Source: an uncultured Rhodospira sp.
Lineage (GTDB): Bacteria; Pseudomonadota; Alphaproteobacteria; Rhodospirillales; Rhodospirillaceae
NCBI RefSeq assembly: GCF_937138205.1
Contig: NZ_CAKZOT010000117.1
Span: 1 to 43,321 of the forward strand
DNA length: 43,321 bases
Reading direction: 5' to 3'
Below are positions 29,574 through 38,658 of this stretch, one piece after another. Each line of letters opens with the position of its first letter. The first letter of the stretch is position 1. Both the position numbers and the translations under genes were made by a program. A model generated the notes under the pieces. That model was not told the DNA's origin and made no database searches. It worked only from the letters and a program-made list of their open reading frames with translations.

Positions 29574-32056
29574 CACTCTTCTCCCTGAAGCCTATCGTAT
29601 ACGCCCTGTAGCCCGGGCGAGCCCCCGCCGAACGTCCGGCGGGCGTCTTCATTACGGCGCCGTGGCGCCTCCGCGCGCGTCCTCAACTCGTTCATGATCC
29701 GCTGGTGCTCCGGGTTGGCGCGCAGTTCCGCCTGGGACGGCGCCGTGTAGCGGAATTGCTTGATGGAACCGTTCTCGTCCCGGACGTACATGGGCACGAG
29801 AATACCGAGACTGTTGCGGACACGGACCTGATATGACGGGCGCCCGCCCGCGTCAACCTCCCTTTGGGTCCGCCCGTCCGGCTCCAAGCTGTATCGCGTC
29901 GTGTCCGAAGAAAGCTCCTCCCCATCCGGGCCAACGATATCAGCGGGGGCAACACCCATGGCCTCCAGCGCACCGTCAATCTCGCTGTTGACAATGAGGG
30001 ATTTCTGCTCTGTCGTCAGGTACAGGTTCGATGCCCCGGGGAAATGCCGCTCCGGCGGGTTCGGAGACAGGCGGCGCCGGCCGTCCGTGCCCACGAACGT
30101 CTCCCCGTACCGCTCGCGGATGGTACGGGCGGCCATGTTCTTCGATACGTCCATGTCCCCCGTGAGTTCGTACCCCCGCGACACAGCATCCTCGTATTCC
30201 CGGCGCACTGATCCAGGAATGTCAGCTTCGCCCAGCCCACCTCCGATGAACTGGGACGACGGGAACAGCAAGCGCACCTCGTCATCGGTGTCCAGTTCCT
30301 TGAGCGGGCTGTCCGCGCTCCGCAGCACCTCCCGCCGCTGTTCGATCGTCCGCTGATCCGGCGCCGTTCGCAGGACGAGCGACGCGGCCTGATCGTAAGG
30401 CACCCCCATGAGTTCGACATAGGACGACACCGCCTTGACGCGGTCCCCCGCGCCAGTGCTGGCGCCTTGCGTGAACGTCCGAATGCGGTCGTGGATTTGG
30501 GCCGCCTGGGCCACCAGGGCCGGGTCGTCCACGCGCTCCGCGTTGGTGACGACCCGCTGGATCGGGGTCGGGACGAACCCGGAGCGCATGGAAAACTCCG
30601 CTACCGCGTCCACGATCCGGTCGGTGTCGTCCGGGTCGGTGACAAGCTGGTCCTTCAGCGCGCCCCACGCCAAGTCGGCCTCGCGTTGGCTGTCCGATCC
30701 GGTCCCGCTGTTGTAATTCTGCAACGCCAGGACCGTGTCCTCAGTCTCCGACGCCAGCGCGCGGCGGCGGGCGTTGATCTGTTTGACGAACGACACTCGC
30801 TCGTCCTGCCGATCCGCCCCAAGCTGGCCCTGCTCCTGCATGGCGTCCACGGTCTTCCGCAGCGCGTCCAGTTCCGGGAGGGACCCCGCGTCGGAGATGG
30901 CGGTCTCCAGATCGGCCAGTTCCACCTCCTGCCGGCCCTCCGCGATCGCAGAACGCCGCTGCCCCACCAGCTTCGTCAGCGCGACGCGGGTGGACTGCCG
31001 CCCCTCGAATAGACCTTGGCTGTCGGCCTCCTGGAGCCGGGTGCCCAGGGCGTCCAACTCGTCCGGACTGTCGGCCTCCAGAATGTCAAGCTGTAGGTCC
31101 GCCAAGACGCGGGCCTCGCCCACGCTCTGGTTTTGCTCCCGCTGCCGGCGGATGGCCTGGAACATGGATACCCGGGCGCCCTCCCGCCCCGAGAACATGC
31201 CGGCGCGGTGCGCCTGCTCCACGCGGCTCTCGATGGCGTCCAGGGCCTCTTGGCTGTTCGCGTCCATCAAGTCGATCTGGATATCGGCAAGGGTCGACGC
31301 CGTGGCCCGCAGGTACTCCTGCCGCTGGCGGGCCTCCACCGATCGAATGTGCCGCTTGATCTTCAGGATGCCATCCGGCCCCAGCACCTCGGCATTCTGC
31401 TCAACGATACGCGTGGCGGCGCGCAAGTCGCCGTTCTCCGCATACCCGACCGCCTCCGCGTTGATCGCTTGCTCCGCGAAGTCCATCGCCAGTTCCCGCT
31501 GGACTTCCGGACTGATCGACGCGTTGTATCGCTCGGCCGCCGCACGGTGCTCCGCCAGATAGACATCCGCACCGGCAGGGTCCTGCATAATCTGGGCGAG
31601 CGTGCCGTTCACGGCCTGCTCACGCTGCCGCAAGCTCTCCCGCTCCAGCGCCTTGCGCCGGTTCTCCGCCGCGTCGGCCATGAGGCCGGCGGAACGCGCT
31701 TTCAGGACAGAGGACAGCCGCTCTTGCTCCATGGCCGTCTCAATCCCGGCCGAAGAAACGGCCTCTTGACTGACTTCCGACAGGATCGTGTTGGCCTGTG
31801 TCTCGTAATTCGAGGCCAAGGGGTCGAGTTCCGCCAGCGACGTCTCGGCCTTCTGGCGGAACTCGGCCTCGGCCGTCAGAGACCGCAGCTTGTCCTTCTG
31901 AACCGTTTGCTGGTGCATCTGCATCGCCACGGACTTCAGATTGGACGCGATGGCATCGAATGAGATCGGGTTCGGCTGGGGCACCGTGGGGTTCACGAGC
32001 GTCGAGCGCGCCCGGCCGGCCCCCAACCCCGATCCCGTAGGAGTTACACGTGGCAT
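29573..32056 (-). CDS. Internal virion protein (T7 gp15-like) with three 62-residue repeats
   Basis: An 827-residue, mostly helical protein, a probable ejection protein. Residues 256-440 are three tandem repeats of exactly 62 residues, each beginning LAD at 256, 318 and 380 (for example LADIQIDLMDANSQEALDAI and LADLQLDILEADSPDELDAL). The C-terminal quarter is mixed alpha/beta (SYQVRVRNSLGILVPMYVRD). It starts 3 bp after the stop of the gp14-like gene. In T7, gp15 joins gp16 to span the periplasm during DNA ejection. Confidence 0.75.
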   Translation of the reverse strand: MPRVTPTGSGLGAGRARSTLVNPTVPQPNPISFDAIASNLKSVAMQMHQQTVQKDKLRSLTAEAEFRQKAETSLAELDPLASNYETQANTILSEVSQEAVSSAGIETAMEQERLSSVLKARSAGLMADAAENRRKALERESLRQREQAVNGTLAQIMQDPAGADVYLAEHRAAAERYNASISPEVQRELAMDFAEQAINAEAVGYAENGDLRAATRIVEQNAEVLGPDGILKIKRHIRSVEARQRQEYLRATASTLADIQIDLMDANSQEALDAIESRVEQAHRAGMFSGREGARVSMFQAIRRQREQNQSVGEARVLADLQLDILEADSPDELDALGTRLQEADSQGLFEGRQSTRVALTKLVGQRRSAIAEGRQEVELADLETAISDAGSLPELDALRKTVDAMQEQGQLGADRQDERVSFVKQINARRRALASETEDTVLALQNYNSGTGSDSQREADLAWGALKDQLVTDPDDTDRIVDAVAEFSMRSGFVPTPIQRVVTNAERVDDPALVAQAAQIHDRIRTFTQGASTGAGDRVKAVSSYVELMGVPYDQAASLVLRTAPDQRTIEQRREVLRSADSPLKELDTDDEVRLLFPSSQFIGGGLGEADIPGSVRREYEDAVSRGYELTGDMDVSKNMAARTIRERYGETFVGTDGRRRLSPNPPERHFPGASNLYLTTEQKSLIVNSEIDGALEAMGVAPADIVGPDGEELSSDTTRYSLEPDGRTQREVDAGGRPSYQVRVRNSLGILVPMYVRDENGSIKQFRYTAPSQAELRANPEHQRIMNELRTRAEAPRRRNEDARRTFGGGSPGLQGVYDRLQGEE

Positions 32057-32059
32057 GGC

Positions 32060-32539
32060 TTAACCTCCCGTGGTGGCACGCCCCTTATAGAGGGAGTACC
32101 CTTGATATGCGGTCCCGGCCGCGTTCGAAATGCCGGAGACGATCCCGGAGACGAGCGCCGCGTCGCCCGCCGCGCTCGTGTTCTTCGCCCTCGCCCGGAG
32201 ACTGGTGCTCGCCGTGTGGGTGTCGTCCTTGACCCGGCTCTCTTGCGCCGCGTAGTACGCTTCCTGGGACTTCTGGAGCGACAGGGGTGTGCCGGACGAC
32301 AGGTCCCCGCCCGACGCCGCGAGCGCGGCCCGCGTGCGGGCCAGTTTTTGCCGGCGTTCCTTCTCCAGGTCCCGGAGTTCCCGCTGCCCCGCCTTGACTT
32401 CCTGCTGGGCCTGGGCCTTCAGGTAATCGGCTTGCTGGTTCGCCTGGGCCTGCGCCTGAAACCCGGACGCGATCCCGCCCACAAGCTGGAGCCCCGCCGA
32501 AACAGCGAGAACCGTGATAGGGTCGTGGAAGCGGATCAT
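32060..32539 (-). CDS. Internal virion protein (T7 gp14-like)
   Basis: A 159-residue protein with an N-terminal hydrophobic helix (PITVLAVSAGLQLVGGIASG), a long coiled coil (QAQANQQADYLKAQAQQEVK) and a C-terminal Ala/Gly hydrophobic stretch (ALVSGIVSGISNAAGTAYQG). In T7, gp14 forms the outer-membrane pore. The ATG at 32539 overlaps the previous stop (ATGA), so the longer form starting 15 bases upstream is rejected. Confidence 0.72.
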   Translation of the reverse strand: MIRFHDPITVLAVSAGLQLVGGIASGFQAQAQANQQADYLKAQAQQEVKAGQRELRDLEKERRQKLARTRAALAASGGDLSSGTPLSLQKSQEAYYAAQESRVKDDTHTASTSLRARAKNTSAAGDAALVSGIVSGISNAAGTAYQGYSLYKGRATTGG

Positions 32540-32970
32540 GCCCTGAACCTCCATGTCTCGTAATGCGGGTCCGGCCCGCCCGCCGGGTGGACCCCGTGCC
32601 CATCCGGCTCAAACCCCAGTTTGCCGGCCCAGCGACTGGCCTCCAGGTGTGTGCGGTCAATGTGGGCCACCACGTCCCCGCGCTCTGCCGCGTGTTGCTC
32701 CAGGACCGTGCGGACCTTCCGCGTGATCGGGAGCATGAACCGACGAAGATCAGGCGCCAGAATAGCCCAAGCGGAGCCGTTGTACAAGATACCGCAGGCG
32801 GCCACCGGGACCCCATATGCGGTCCACGCCGTCCAGGAGTACCGCCCGACAAGCAAACGCTCCAACCTCGCGTGGCCTATCTCCTGGAACATCTCGTACA
32901 CGGCTGTGTGCCTGGGCTGAACTTCCAGCAGATCAAGATCAGATAGTTCGAAGGGGGCGAAAGTAATCAT
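32536..32970 (-). CDS. GNAT-like internal virion protein (DUF2833, T7 gp13-like)
   Basis: A 144-residue protein that looks like a degenerate acetyltransferase fold: DLDLLEVQPRHTAVYEMFQE, AWTAYGVPVAACGILYNGSA, then the GNAT-like EASRWAGKLGFEPDGHG. It resembles the DUF2833 proteins found where T7 has gp13, which is needed for virion assembly. The start at 32970 overlaps the tail tubular protein B stop (ATGA). Enzyme activity is uncertain. Confidence 0.75.
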   Translation of the reverse strand: MITFAPFELSDLDLLEVQPRHTAVYEMFQEIGHARLERLLVGRYSWTAWTAYGVPVAACGILYNGSAWAILAPDLRRFMLPITRKVRTVLEQHAAERGDVVAHIDRTHLEASRWAGKLGFEPDGHGVHPAGGPDPHYETWRFRA

Positions 32971-35261
32971 CGTTCGGTACTCTCCGCTCGGGGCATAATG
33001 CACAGAACTGTGCAAGGAAGGGGTTGGTCATTCAAGAAGTAAACAGTGGGCTCGTTTGTCCACCCGCCCTCAAGCGACACTTCCTTATCCCCTGTCCACA
33101 AGGGCGGGGGGCTGTCCATCCGATCCGATCCGTCCCGGAAGAGAACTTCCGAGAACTTCGTCGGCCGGGGGCCTAGGCCGATCTTGAGGCCAAGCGTGTT
33201 GTGGAGCCGCATGACGATGCGCGAGATGCGCGCCTTTTGCCCCTGATCCGTCCCCAGGCGCCCGCCGCCGATGAAGCGTTGTGTCTCCCCGTAGAACATG
33301 AACGGGAGCCCGACGTGCACGAGGGACGCGCTCCGGGCCAACGAGATAGACCCGTCCTCAACCACACGATCCGGGTGCACCGCGCCATCCGCGAGGATGG
33401 ACACCGTGCTGCCCTCCAGATGGTCCAGGCCGGACAGTTCCGACACCTCTTTGCGAACCGTCCCGCCAATGACATATTTGTCGTATCCTGACGTATCGAC
33501 CCCGGAAAGCTCGAACGTGTTGGTCGTCGCCGTCGCCACAGTGAACGTCCGGCGGTTCACCTGTGTCATCCCCACCACGTCTCGGATACGGACCTTGTCC
33601 CCGTTCGACAGGCCGTGCCCGTTGGAGGTAACGACGCCCGGATTGGCCCTCGTGATGTTGGTGATGGGGAGTGGGCTGTCCAACGTCAGGCCGCTGTCGA
33701 CGAAGAACGCACTTTCCAGCGCCGACAGGCGCTCGTTGTCCGTCGACGCCACGTTGACGTCCGGCTGATACGTCCGTTCCATGAACTCGACATATTGCCG
33801 TGTCTCGTTCTCAATCGTCCGGAACACGATCAACCACAGTTGGTCGGACGTCCCGGTCGGATTGGGGATCACAGCCGCCGACGCGACCCCCGCCGGGCGG
33901 GTCAAGAATTCCCCGCCGATCGTGTGCCTGTGCGCGCCCATGACCTTCTGATCCCGCTCAATCGTCCACCCCACGAGCCCCCCATCGTTCATCACGCACC
34001 AGACCACACTGTCCGGGTCCTGTTGGTACGCCATTTGCCGCACGCCCGCCGACAGAATATGCTCCGCCAGGATCGACACGTCCGCCGCCACGTAGTCGTC
34101 CGCGTCCAGGGTGTACCGAAGCTCGCGGAGCTTGCGGCCATTGCGCTGCACGAAGATCGTTTGCGTGTCCAGGTCGATCGGCCGGATGTAGTCGGACCCT
34201 CGGTTCGTTTTCGGTCTCGCCACGACGTTTAGCGGGGTCAGGTAGTCGTCCGCCCCGGGGGTGATGAAGAACTCATCCCCAGTCGTCCCGACCGTCAGGC
34301 GGTCGGACGCGGACGACATCCACCGAATGACGTTGACGCGGCCGGACACGAGCCGGCGTGAGATGGACTTGTCCTCATTCTCCGCGTCCTCCGCGTCAGG
34401 GTCCCGACGTTCGAAATTGTTGAAGTCGTCCGACACGCTCATGACGATACGATCCGGCTGAGAGGGGGACCCCCCGTACACCAGCCGGCCCTCATGAAAC
34501 GTCACCGCGTAGGCACCTTCCGTGTTGGCGAACATGCCGAGCGCCCAATCGGGCGTGGCCGACACAGCGCCAGTTCCGTCCCCCGCGACATCCACACTCG
34601 TGCTGCTATTGACGCCCGTGATCAGCGCCCACTGATAATTCGCCCCGTTCTCGACCCAGACCACACGACCTAGGTCGCCGGCGGTGAAGAGCGGCCCGGA
34701 GGATGTCACCGTGTCCGACGCCCCTCCCCCAGGGGCGTTGTACGTCAACGAAAACGTCGCGTCCAAGTTCTGGGGTTGAAGCGGCGCGCGGTTCTTCCGC
34801 CAAGACACCTTCGCCAGGGAGAACGACGTGGGGGACGTCCGGGTCAAGACATACGGATGATGGCTCGGGTGGACGACCCACAGCACGTCCGCGTTCTGGG
34901 CGAACTGGAGGTCGAACACCTCCTCGTGCGAAAAGGGCGTCGACACCTCAACGGGGCTCCCGCCGTCCTCCAGACGACCCTCGTTCGCGTAAAACCGAAC
35001 GTATTCGTGCCCCCACTCCAGCACATATGCCTGAGTTGTCGAGAACTGGAACGGCATGAGCCGGGTGTTATGGGTCGGGGTTTTCACACTCGCGACGAAG
35101 CGCGTTCCCGATCGGCGGATGAACCCGCCGTGGGGCATCACAACACCGTTGTTGCTCTGGCGCAAAGATTGGAAATACTGGTCCAGATCATCGCGCCCCT
35201 CCAGACGCGGAGAAATCTCGCCAGCGACGAAGTTGTTTTTGATTGGGTTGAAGCGTGCCAT
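32967..35261 (-). CDS. Tail tubular protein B-like (T7 gp12-like) nozzle protein
   Basis: A 764-residue, beta-rich protein beginning FNPIKNNFVAGEISPRLEGR and containing GFIRRSGTRFVASV, a typical start for podovirus tail-tube nozzle proteins. Further parts include YSFTYNAPGG-like strands, ITNITRANPGVVTSNGHGLS and AYQQDPDSVVWCVMNDGGLV. It extends the short tail below the adaptor. It starts 3 bp past the stop of the tail tubular A gene, with which it is always paired in this phage type. Confidence 0.85.
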   Translation of the reverse strand: MARFNPIKNNFVAGEISPRLEGRDDLDQYFQSLRQSNNGVVMPHGGFIRRSGTRFVASVKTPTHNTRLMPFQFSTTQAYVLEWGHEYVRFYANEGRLEDGGSPVEVSTPFSHEEVFDLQFAQNADVLWVVHPSHHPYVLTRTSPTSFSLAKVSWRKNRAPLQPQNLDATFSLTYNAPGGGASDTVTSSGPLFTAGDLGRVVWVENGANYQWALITGVNSSTSVDVAGDGTGAVSATPDWALGMFANTEGAYAVTFHEGRLVYGGSPSQPDRIVMSVSDDFNNFERRDPDAEDAENEDKSISRRLVSGRVNVIRWMSSASDRLTVGTTGDEFFITPGADDYLTPLNVVARPKTNRGSDYIRPIDLDTQTIFVQRNGRKLRELRYTLDADDYVAADVSILAEHILSAGVRQMAYQQDPDSVVWCVMNDGGLVGWTIERDQKVMGAHRHTIGGEFLTRPAGVASAAVIPNPTGTSDQLWLIVFRTIENETRQYVEFMERTYQPDVNVASTDNERLSALESAFFVDSGLTLDSPLPITNITRANPGVVTSNGHGLSNGDKVRIRDVVGMTQVNRRTFTVATATTNTFELSGVDTSGYDKYVIGGTVRKEVSELSGLDHLEGSTVSILADGAVHPDRVVEDGSISLARSASLVHVGLPFMFYGETQRFIGGGRLGTDQGQKARISRIVMRLHNTLGLKIGLGPRPTKFSEVLFRDGSDRMDSPPPLWTGDKEVSLEGGWTNEPTVYFLNDQPLPCTVLCIMPRAESTER

Positions 35262-35264
35262 GCC

Positions 35265-35894
35265 TTAAGCTCCCAAAACAGGCCCAAGCCCCGGCCCATT
35301 TTGGGTGCGCCGGCTGTCGAGCCATTCGCTTGATTGAATGATCTCCGGCTGACCTTCGATCGCGTCCGCGAACCGGGCCTCCCGAATGGACTGATAGAAC
35401 GACTGCCGCGCCTGCTCCGCAATCTGGGGGCCACCGCTCAGGGCGTACCCCAGTTCCCAGGCCAGGAACCAGGACAAGCTCTCGGTAAACATGGGGTCAA
35501 ACTGGTTCGGGTCGATCACGTCCTCCAGGTAGAAAATCCGAAGCGTGTCTTCGTCCGCCAGAATGTACCGCCCCTCAACCTTGAACGGGGTCCGGGTCGA
35601 CGTGTAGTTGTTCTGGGGTTCGTTCTCGTCATACAGGCCGATGACCTTGATGGCGTTGTACGGGAGCAAGAATTTGTGGTTGAACCCGAAAGACGGCGCG
35701 CTCGCTTCGGGGGCGAGCGAAGTCCGGCGGATCGCGAAGTTCCACCGATAGGACCGCAGAAGCTGCCGGCGCTTGATCGGGTACTGCCGCTTGGCGAACC
35801 GGGCTTGCTTTCGGTCTTCGTCCATGGAGACGATCGTGTCCTCCCCGATCTTGACGAAGGCGCTGTTGCAGATTTCGACTTCAGAAGTGGCCAT
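35265..35894 (-). CDS. Tail tubular protein A-like (T7 gp11-like) adaptor
   Basis: A 209-residue protein with the family signature: EICNSAFVKIGEDTIVSMDE, YPIKRRQLLRSYRWNFAIRR, YILADEDTLRIFYLEDVIDP, and a helical end (LSWFLAWELGYALSGGPQIA). It connects the portal to the tail nozzle. The ATG at 35894 is preceded by a short gap holding a strong hairpin (35916-35935). Confidence 0.85.
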   Translation of the reverse strand: MATSEVEICNSAFVKIGEDTIVSMDEDRKQARFAKRQYPIKRRQLLRSYRWNFAIRRTSLAPEASAPSFGFNHKFLLPYNAIKVIGLYDENEPQNNYTSTRTPFKVEGRYILADEDTLRIFYLEDVIDPNQFDPMFTESLSWFLAWELGYALSGGPQIAEQARQSFYQSIREARFADAIEGQPEIIQSSEWLDSRRTQNGPGLGPVLGA

Positions 35895-35915
35895 AGTCCG
35901 AACTCCGATAGGGAC

Positions 35916-35935
35916 GTGGGGGCTTCCGCCCCCAC
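35916..35935 (-). other. Intergenic hairpin between head and tail genes
   Basis: On the minus strand GTGGGGGC pairs with GCCCCCAC around GGAA (a GNRA-type loop). There is no T run. It probably acts as an attenuator or mRNA-end stabiliser between the 35940-36179 gene and the tail adaptor gene. Confidence 0.6.
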
Positions 35936-35939
35936 CCCA

Positions 35940-36179
35940 TTACTCGACGCGGGAGCCCGACGTCGGAAGACCGGACGGCGCGTCAATCAAGCTGAACTGA
36001 TACTTGAGGTGCCGGGCGATAGCATCCAGTGCCTCAAGTACATCGTAAGGATAGGCCAGCGTATCGTCAATAACGACGTTCACCACGTTACTGCCGGCCA
36101 GTTCTTCGGTAGTGTTCAGCGCCGTCACGGTGTACGTGTTCCGCTTCAACGGCGCCGCCCCAAAGACCTTGGTAGCCAT
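35940..36179 (-). CDS. Small head-region protein
   Basis: A 79-residue unknown protein with a beta-rich N-terminus (FGAAPLKRNTYTVTALNTTE) and a helix (DVLEALDAIARHLKYQFSLI). It lies between the decoration-like protein and the tail adaptor. A head-completion or head-decoration role is possible, but only by position. Confidence 0.65.
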   Translation of the reverse strand: MATKVFGAAPLKRNTYTVTALNTTEELAGSNVVNVVIDDTLAYPYDVLEALDAIARHLKYQFSLIDAPSGLPTSGSRVE

Positions 36180-36191
36180 TCGTCCCTCCCG

Positions 36192-36629
36192 TTAGTCGGT
36201 CGCGTACAGGGCCACGACTTCGATATCCTTGTCGTCCGCCGGGTTCGCGCCCGCCAGAGTGGCCGTGAGAACCGTGTCGGCCGTCAGGACGGACATATCC
36301 TCGGACGCCTTCACCGAGTTCGTCGCCGCCGCAACCGAGTAGGCCGTGACGAACCGATCCGCCGTCGTGCCATCACCGAGCGACAGGGTAACGCTAGACC
36401 CCATCGCGCCGGTGTTGATGATGAACCCGAGCGGGCGCGCGCCGGCCGGAAGTTCGAAGAACTGGACAGTGTCGTCCTCGGCCAGGGTCTGCTCGCCGCC
36501 CTCCAGCTTGCCATAGCACAGGCGCACGCGCCCATGAATGTCGGACGGGGCAAGGAACGTCTCGGGCGCCGGGACCGTTGCGTCCGGGGCCGTGACGTAG
36601 GTGTACTCTACACTCTTGTGATTGGGCAT
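36192..36629 (-). CDS. Putative head decoration-like protein
   Basis: A 145-residue beta-rich protein (VTLSLGDGTTADRFVTAYSV and DDTVQFFELPAGARPLGFII) with no enzyme motif. Its place directly after the capsid gene and its composition resemble small capsid-associated proteins of BPP-1-like podoviruses. The ATG at 36629 follows GGAGGAA. Its exact role is unknown. Confidence 0.6.
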   Translation of the reverse strand: MPNHKSVEYTYVTAPDATVPAPETFLAPSDIHGRVRLCYGKLEGGEQTLAEDDTVQFFELPAGARPLGFIINTGAMGSSVTLSLGDGTTADRFVTAYSVAAATNSVKASEDMSVLTADTVLTATLAGANPADDKDIEVVALYATD

Positions 36630-36669
36630 TGGTCTGTTCCTCCAAGTAGATCGTCAGGGACCGGAAGGT

Positions 36670-36687
36670 AGGGGGCCGAAGCCCCCT
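36670..36687 (-). other. TTCG-capped hairpin after the capsid gene
   Basis: On the minus strand AGGGGGC pairs with GCCCCCT around TTCG, 5 bp past the capsid stop. It lacks a T tract. The same capped stem appears before the capsid gene and at the end of the early operon. It likely protects the capsid mRNA 3' end or gives partial termination. Confidence 0.65.
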
Positions 36688-36691
36688 CCCG

Positions 36692-37579
36692 TTAGCTGTG
36701 GTCCACCTGAATTTCGACGACGCGCTCCTCCTCAAGGCGAACAGCGGCGGCAGACATCCACGAGTAAAGCTGCCACATGTACCGCTTGTCCGGCCGCAGG
36801 TCGGCGCGGGTGGCCGGTTCCGCCGCGATGCCGAGAACAGCCGCGCCCGGCGTCCAGGCGATGCACTTGCTAATGCCAGTGGACACCAGCGGCAGGCGGT
36901 TCGTCCGGATGAACTCGAAGCCCATGAACGACGTGATCTTGCCCGCCTGGAGCGCCATCACGGTCGTGTAGTCGGCATTCGTCAGCTTGTCCTCATTCAG
37001 GAGATCGGTGATAGCCTTCGGATTGACCGCGAGGTAACGGGTGATCCCGTCCTCCACCTCGTCAATCTCCATCTTTTCACGGGCCTCCAGGAGCTTGGCC
37101 AGGGTGAACCCGACGCCGCCGTGGACGATCTCCTGCCCGGACGGAAGCGCCACACTGGAACCCCCGCGCTGGCCTGCCACCGCCGTGCCCACCAGGGCCT
37201 CCAGGATGATGGTGTCCAGCGTTCGGCCGATGACGCCCGCGTGACGGCGCACGTAGGCCCCCTTCGGGTCCGCCAGCATCTTCACCTGATCGACCTTATC
37301 CAGGTACGTCGCCTCGTCATAGGTGAGCGGGTACAACCACCGACGGGAATGCGGGATTTCGCGCGCTTCGGTGTCGCTGTGCCGGGACGTGATACGGTTC
37401 ATCGTGGACGTGCTGTCCGAGTTGACCGACCCGACCCGATCGCGCGAGGCACCCTCGCCCGTAACCTCCATTTCGTCCACCGTACCCCGGAACTTGGAGT
37501 AGCCCTGTTCGAGCAGGAGGACAAGGTTCGCGTTGAACTGGTCCACGTAGGACTGTTCGATTGTCGAGATAACCGCCAT
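36692..37579 (-). CDS. Major capsid protein
   Basis: A 295-residue protein of the phage capsid family typical for BPP-1/BcepC6B-like podoviruses. The start is AVISTIEQSYVDQFNANLVL, with a characteristic region REIPHSRRWLYPLTYDEATY and AYVRRHAGVIGRTLDTIILE, and the end is WQLYSWMSAAAVRLEEERVV. It has an N-terminal helix and a long beta-rich core with no visible protease-cleaved delta domain. The ATG at 37579 has GGAGGAAA. It is flanked by hairpins on both sides, which fits separate, high expression. Confidence 0.85.
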   Translation of the reverse strand: MAVISTIEQSYVDQFNANLVLLLEQGYSKFRGTVDEMEVTGEGASRDRVGSVNSDSTSTMNRITSRHSDTEAREIPHSRRWLYPLTYDEATYLDKVDQVKMLADPKGAYVRRHAGVIGRTLDTIILEALVGTAVAGQRGGSSVALPSGQEIVHGGVGFTLAKLLEAREKMEIDEVEDGITRYLAVNPKAITDLLNEDKLTNADYTTVMALQAGKITSFMGFEFIRTNRLPLVSTGISKCIAWTPGAAVLGIAAEPATRADLRPDKRYMWQLYSWMSAAAVRLEEERVVEIQVDHS

Positions 37580-37743
37580 TGGTTTTTCCTCCGGATTGCG
37601 TGGTTCCTAATCACGCCTATCCTCCGGATCGGGTGTCCCGGATCGGGTATCCCTCTCGGGGCCGAAAGGTGGGGCCGTCCATAGGGTTCGCGTGCTGTCA
37701 ATCTACAGGGGGCCGAAGCCCCCTGTCAACCATAAATCTGACC
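37580..37743 (-). promoter_or_regulatory. Regulatory gap between scaffold and capsid genes
   Basis: The 164-bp gap holds a TTCG-capped stem (ACAGGGGGC/GCCCCCTGT, 37705-37726) and, just after it on the minus strand, TTGACA followed by TATGGA 12 bp on. The GGAGGA and CAATCCGGAGGA motifs are repeated before the capsid start. It may combine a partial terminator with a capsid promoter; the -10 is not convincing. Confidence 0.45.
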
Positions 37744-38658
37744 CTAATTGCGCCCCGCGCGGGCTTCCGCCTTGCGGGCCTCCGCGAACAGGACCTGTGC
37801 CTTCTCCGCGCGGGCGCGTGCCTCGCGCGGGGAGATGCCGGGCTCGTGCGCGGAGCGGTTCGCCTCCTCGGCCTTGGCGCGGATCGCGGCCGGGGTCTGG
37901 TTGCCCGGCGTCCCGAAATCCGGCGTCCCCGTGGCCCGGAGCGCGTCGCGCATCCCGTCCTCACGAAGAAGCCCACCGATCTTCAGGAGCCCGCGCGCCA
38001 GCGCCGGGTGGGTCCCGAGGCCAGCCTCATTGATCGCGTCGCGGAATTCCTTGCCGCCGAGCGCTTCCACCGCCGAGTTCAGGGTCTGGACGTTCTGATC
38101 GAACGCGTCGCCCCACTCGCGCTGTAGCACCTCCAGGTTCTGCGCGTGTTGCGTGTCGGCCTGGAACTGCTGGGCCTCGGCTTCCTTGGACGCGACGCCC
38201 GCGTACCACTGGAACAGTTCGTTGGCTTGCTTCGGCAGGATGCCCAGATCAAACGCCGTCTTGGTGAACGCCTGGGCCAGTTCGGTATCCGCAGGCACGC
38301 CCTCCGGGGGCTCCAGCTTGTACCCGTCCTGGTCCTTGGGCAGCCCCAGCTTGGTCAGGGCCTCGCGGAGGCCCGTGCCATCGTCGTCCTGCCCCGGGAC
38401 CTGGAACGTGCGGGAGGCGTCCCGCGCACCGCCAATGAGCTTCTGGGCATTCTGGTACCCGCGCGCCAGTTCCTCCACGCTCGCGTACTTGGACGCTGTG
38501 CCGTGCAGGTCCTCCGGCAGGCCCGCGTACCACGGCGCATCCTGCTGGCCGCCGGCCTGCTGCTGCCCACCATCCTGCTGGCCGCCGGTGTCCTGGGGGT
38601 TCTCGGTTCCGCCGGTTTCGTCGAAGAACCGGATGGAGGGGTATCGGGTGTCAGTCAT
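37744..38658 (-). CDS. Scaffolding protein
   Basis: A 304-residue protein with an acidic, Gln/Gly-rich N-terminus (GGQQDGGQQQAGGQQDA), a long helical middle (EELARGYQNAQKLIGG, LAQAFTKTAFDLGILPKQAN) and a charged C-terminal helix (REARARAEKAQVLFAEARKA). This is the usual make-up of podovirus scaffolds that guide capsid assembly and then leave. It lies between portal and capsid genes. The ATG at 38658 has AGGAGGA and overlaps the previous gene by 8 bp. Confidence 0.82.
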   Translation of the reverse strand: MTDTRYPSIRFFDETGGTENPQDTGGQQDGGQQQAGGQQDAPWYAGLPEDLHGTASKYASVEELARGYQNAQKLIGGARDASRTFQVPGQDDDGTGLREALTKLGLPKDQDGYKLEPPEGVPADTELAQAFTKTAFDLGILPKQANELFQWYAGVASKEAEAQQFQADTQHAQNLEVLQREWGDAFDQNVQTLNSAVEALGGKEFRDAINEAGLGTHPALARGLLKIGGLLREDGMRDALRATGTPDFGTPGNQTPAAIRAKAEEANRSAHEPGISPREARARAEKAQVLFAEARKAEARAGRN

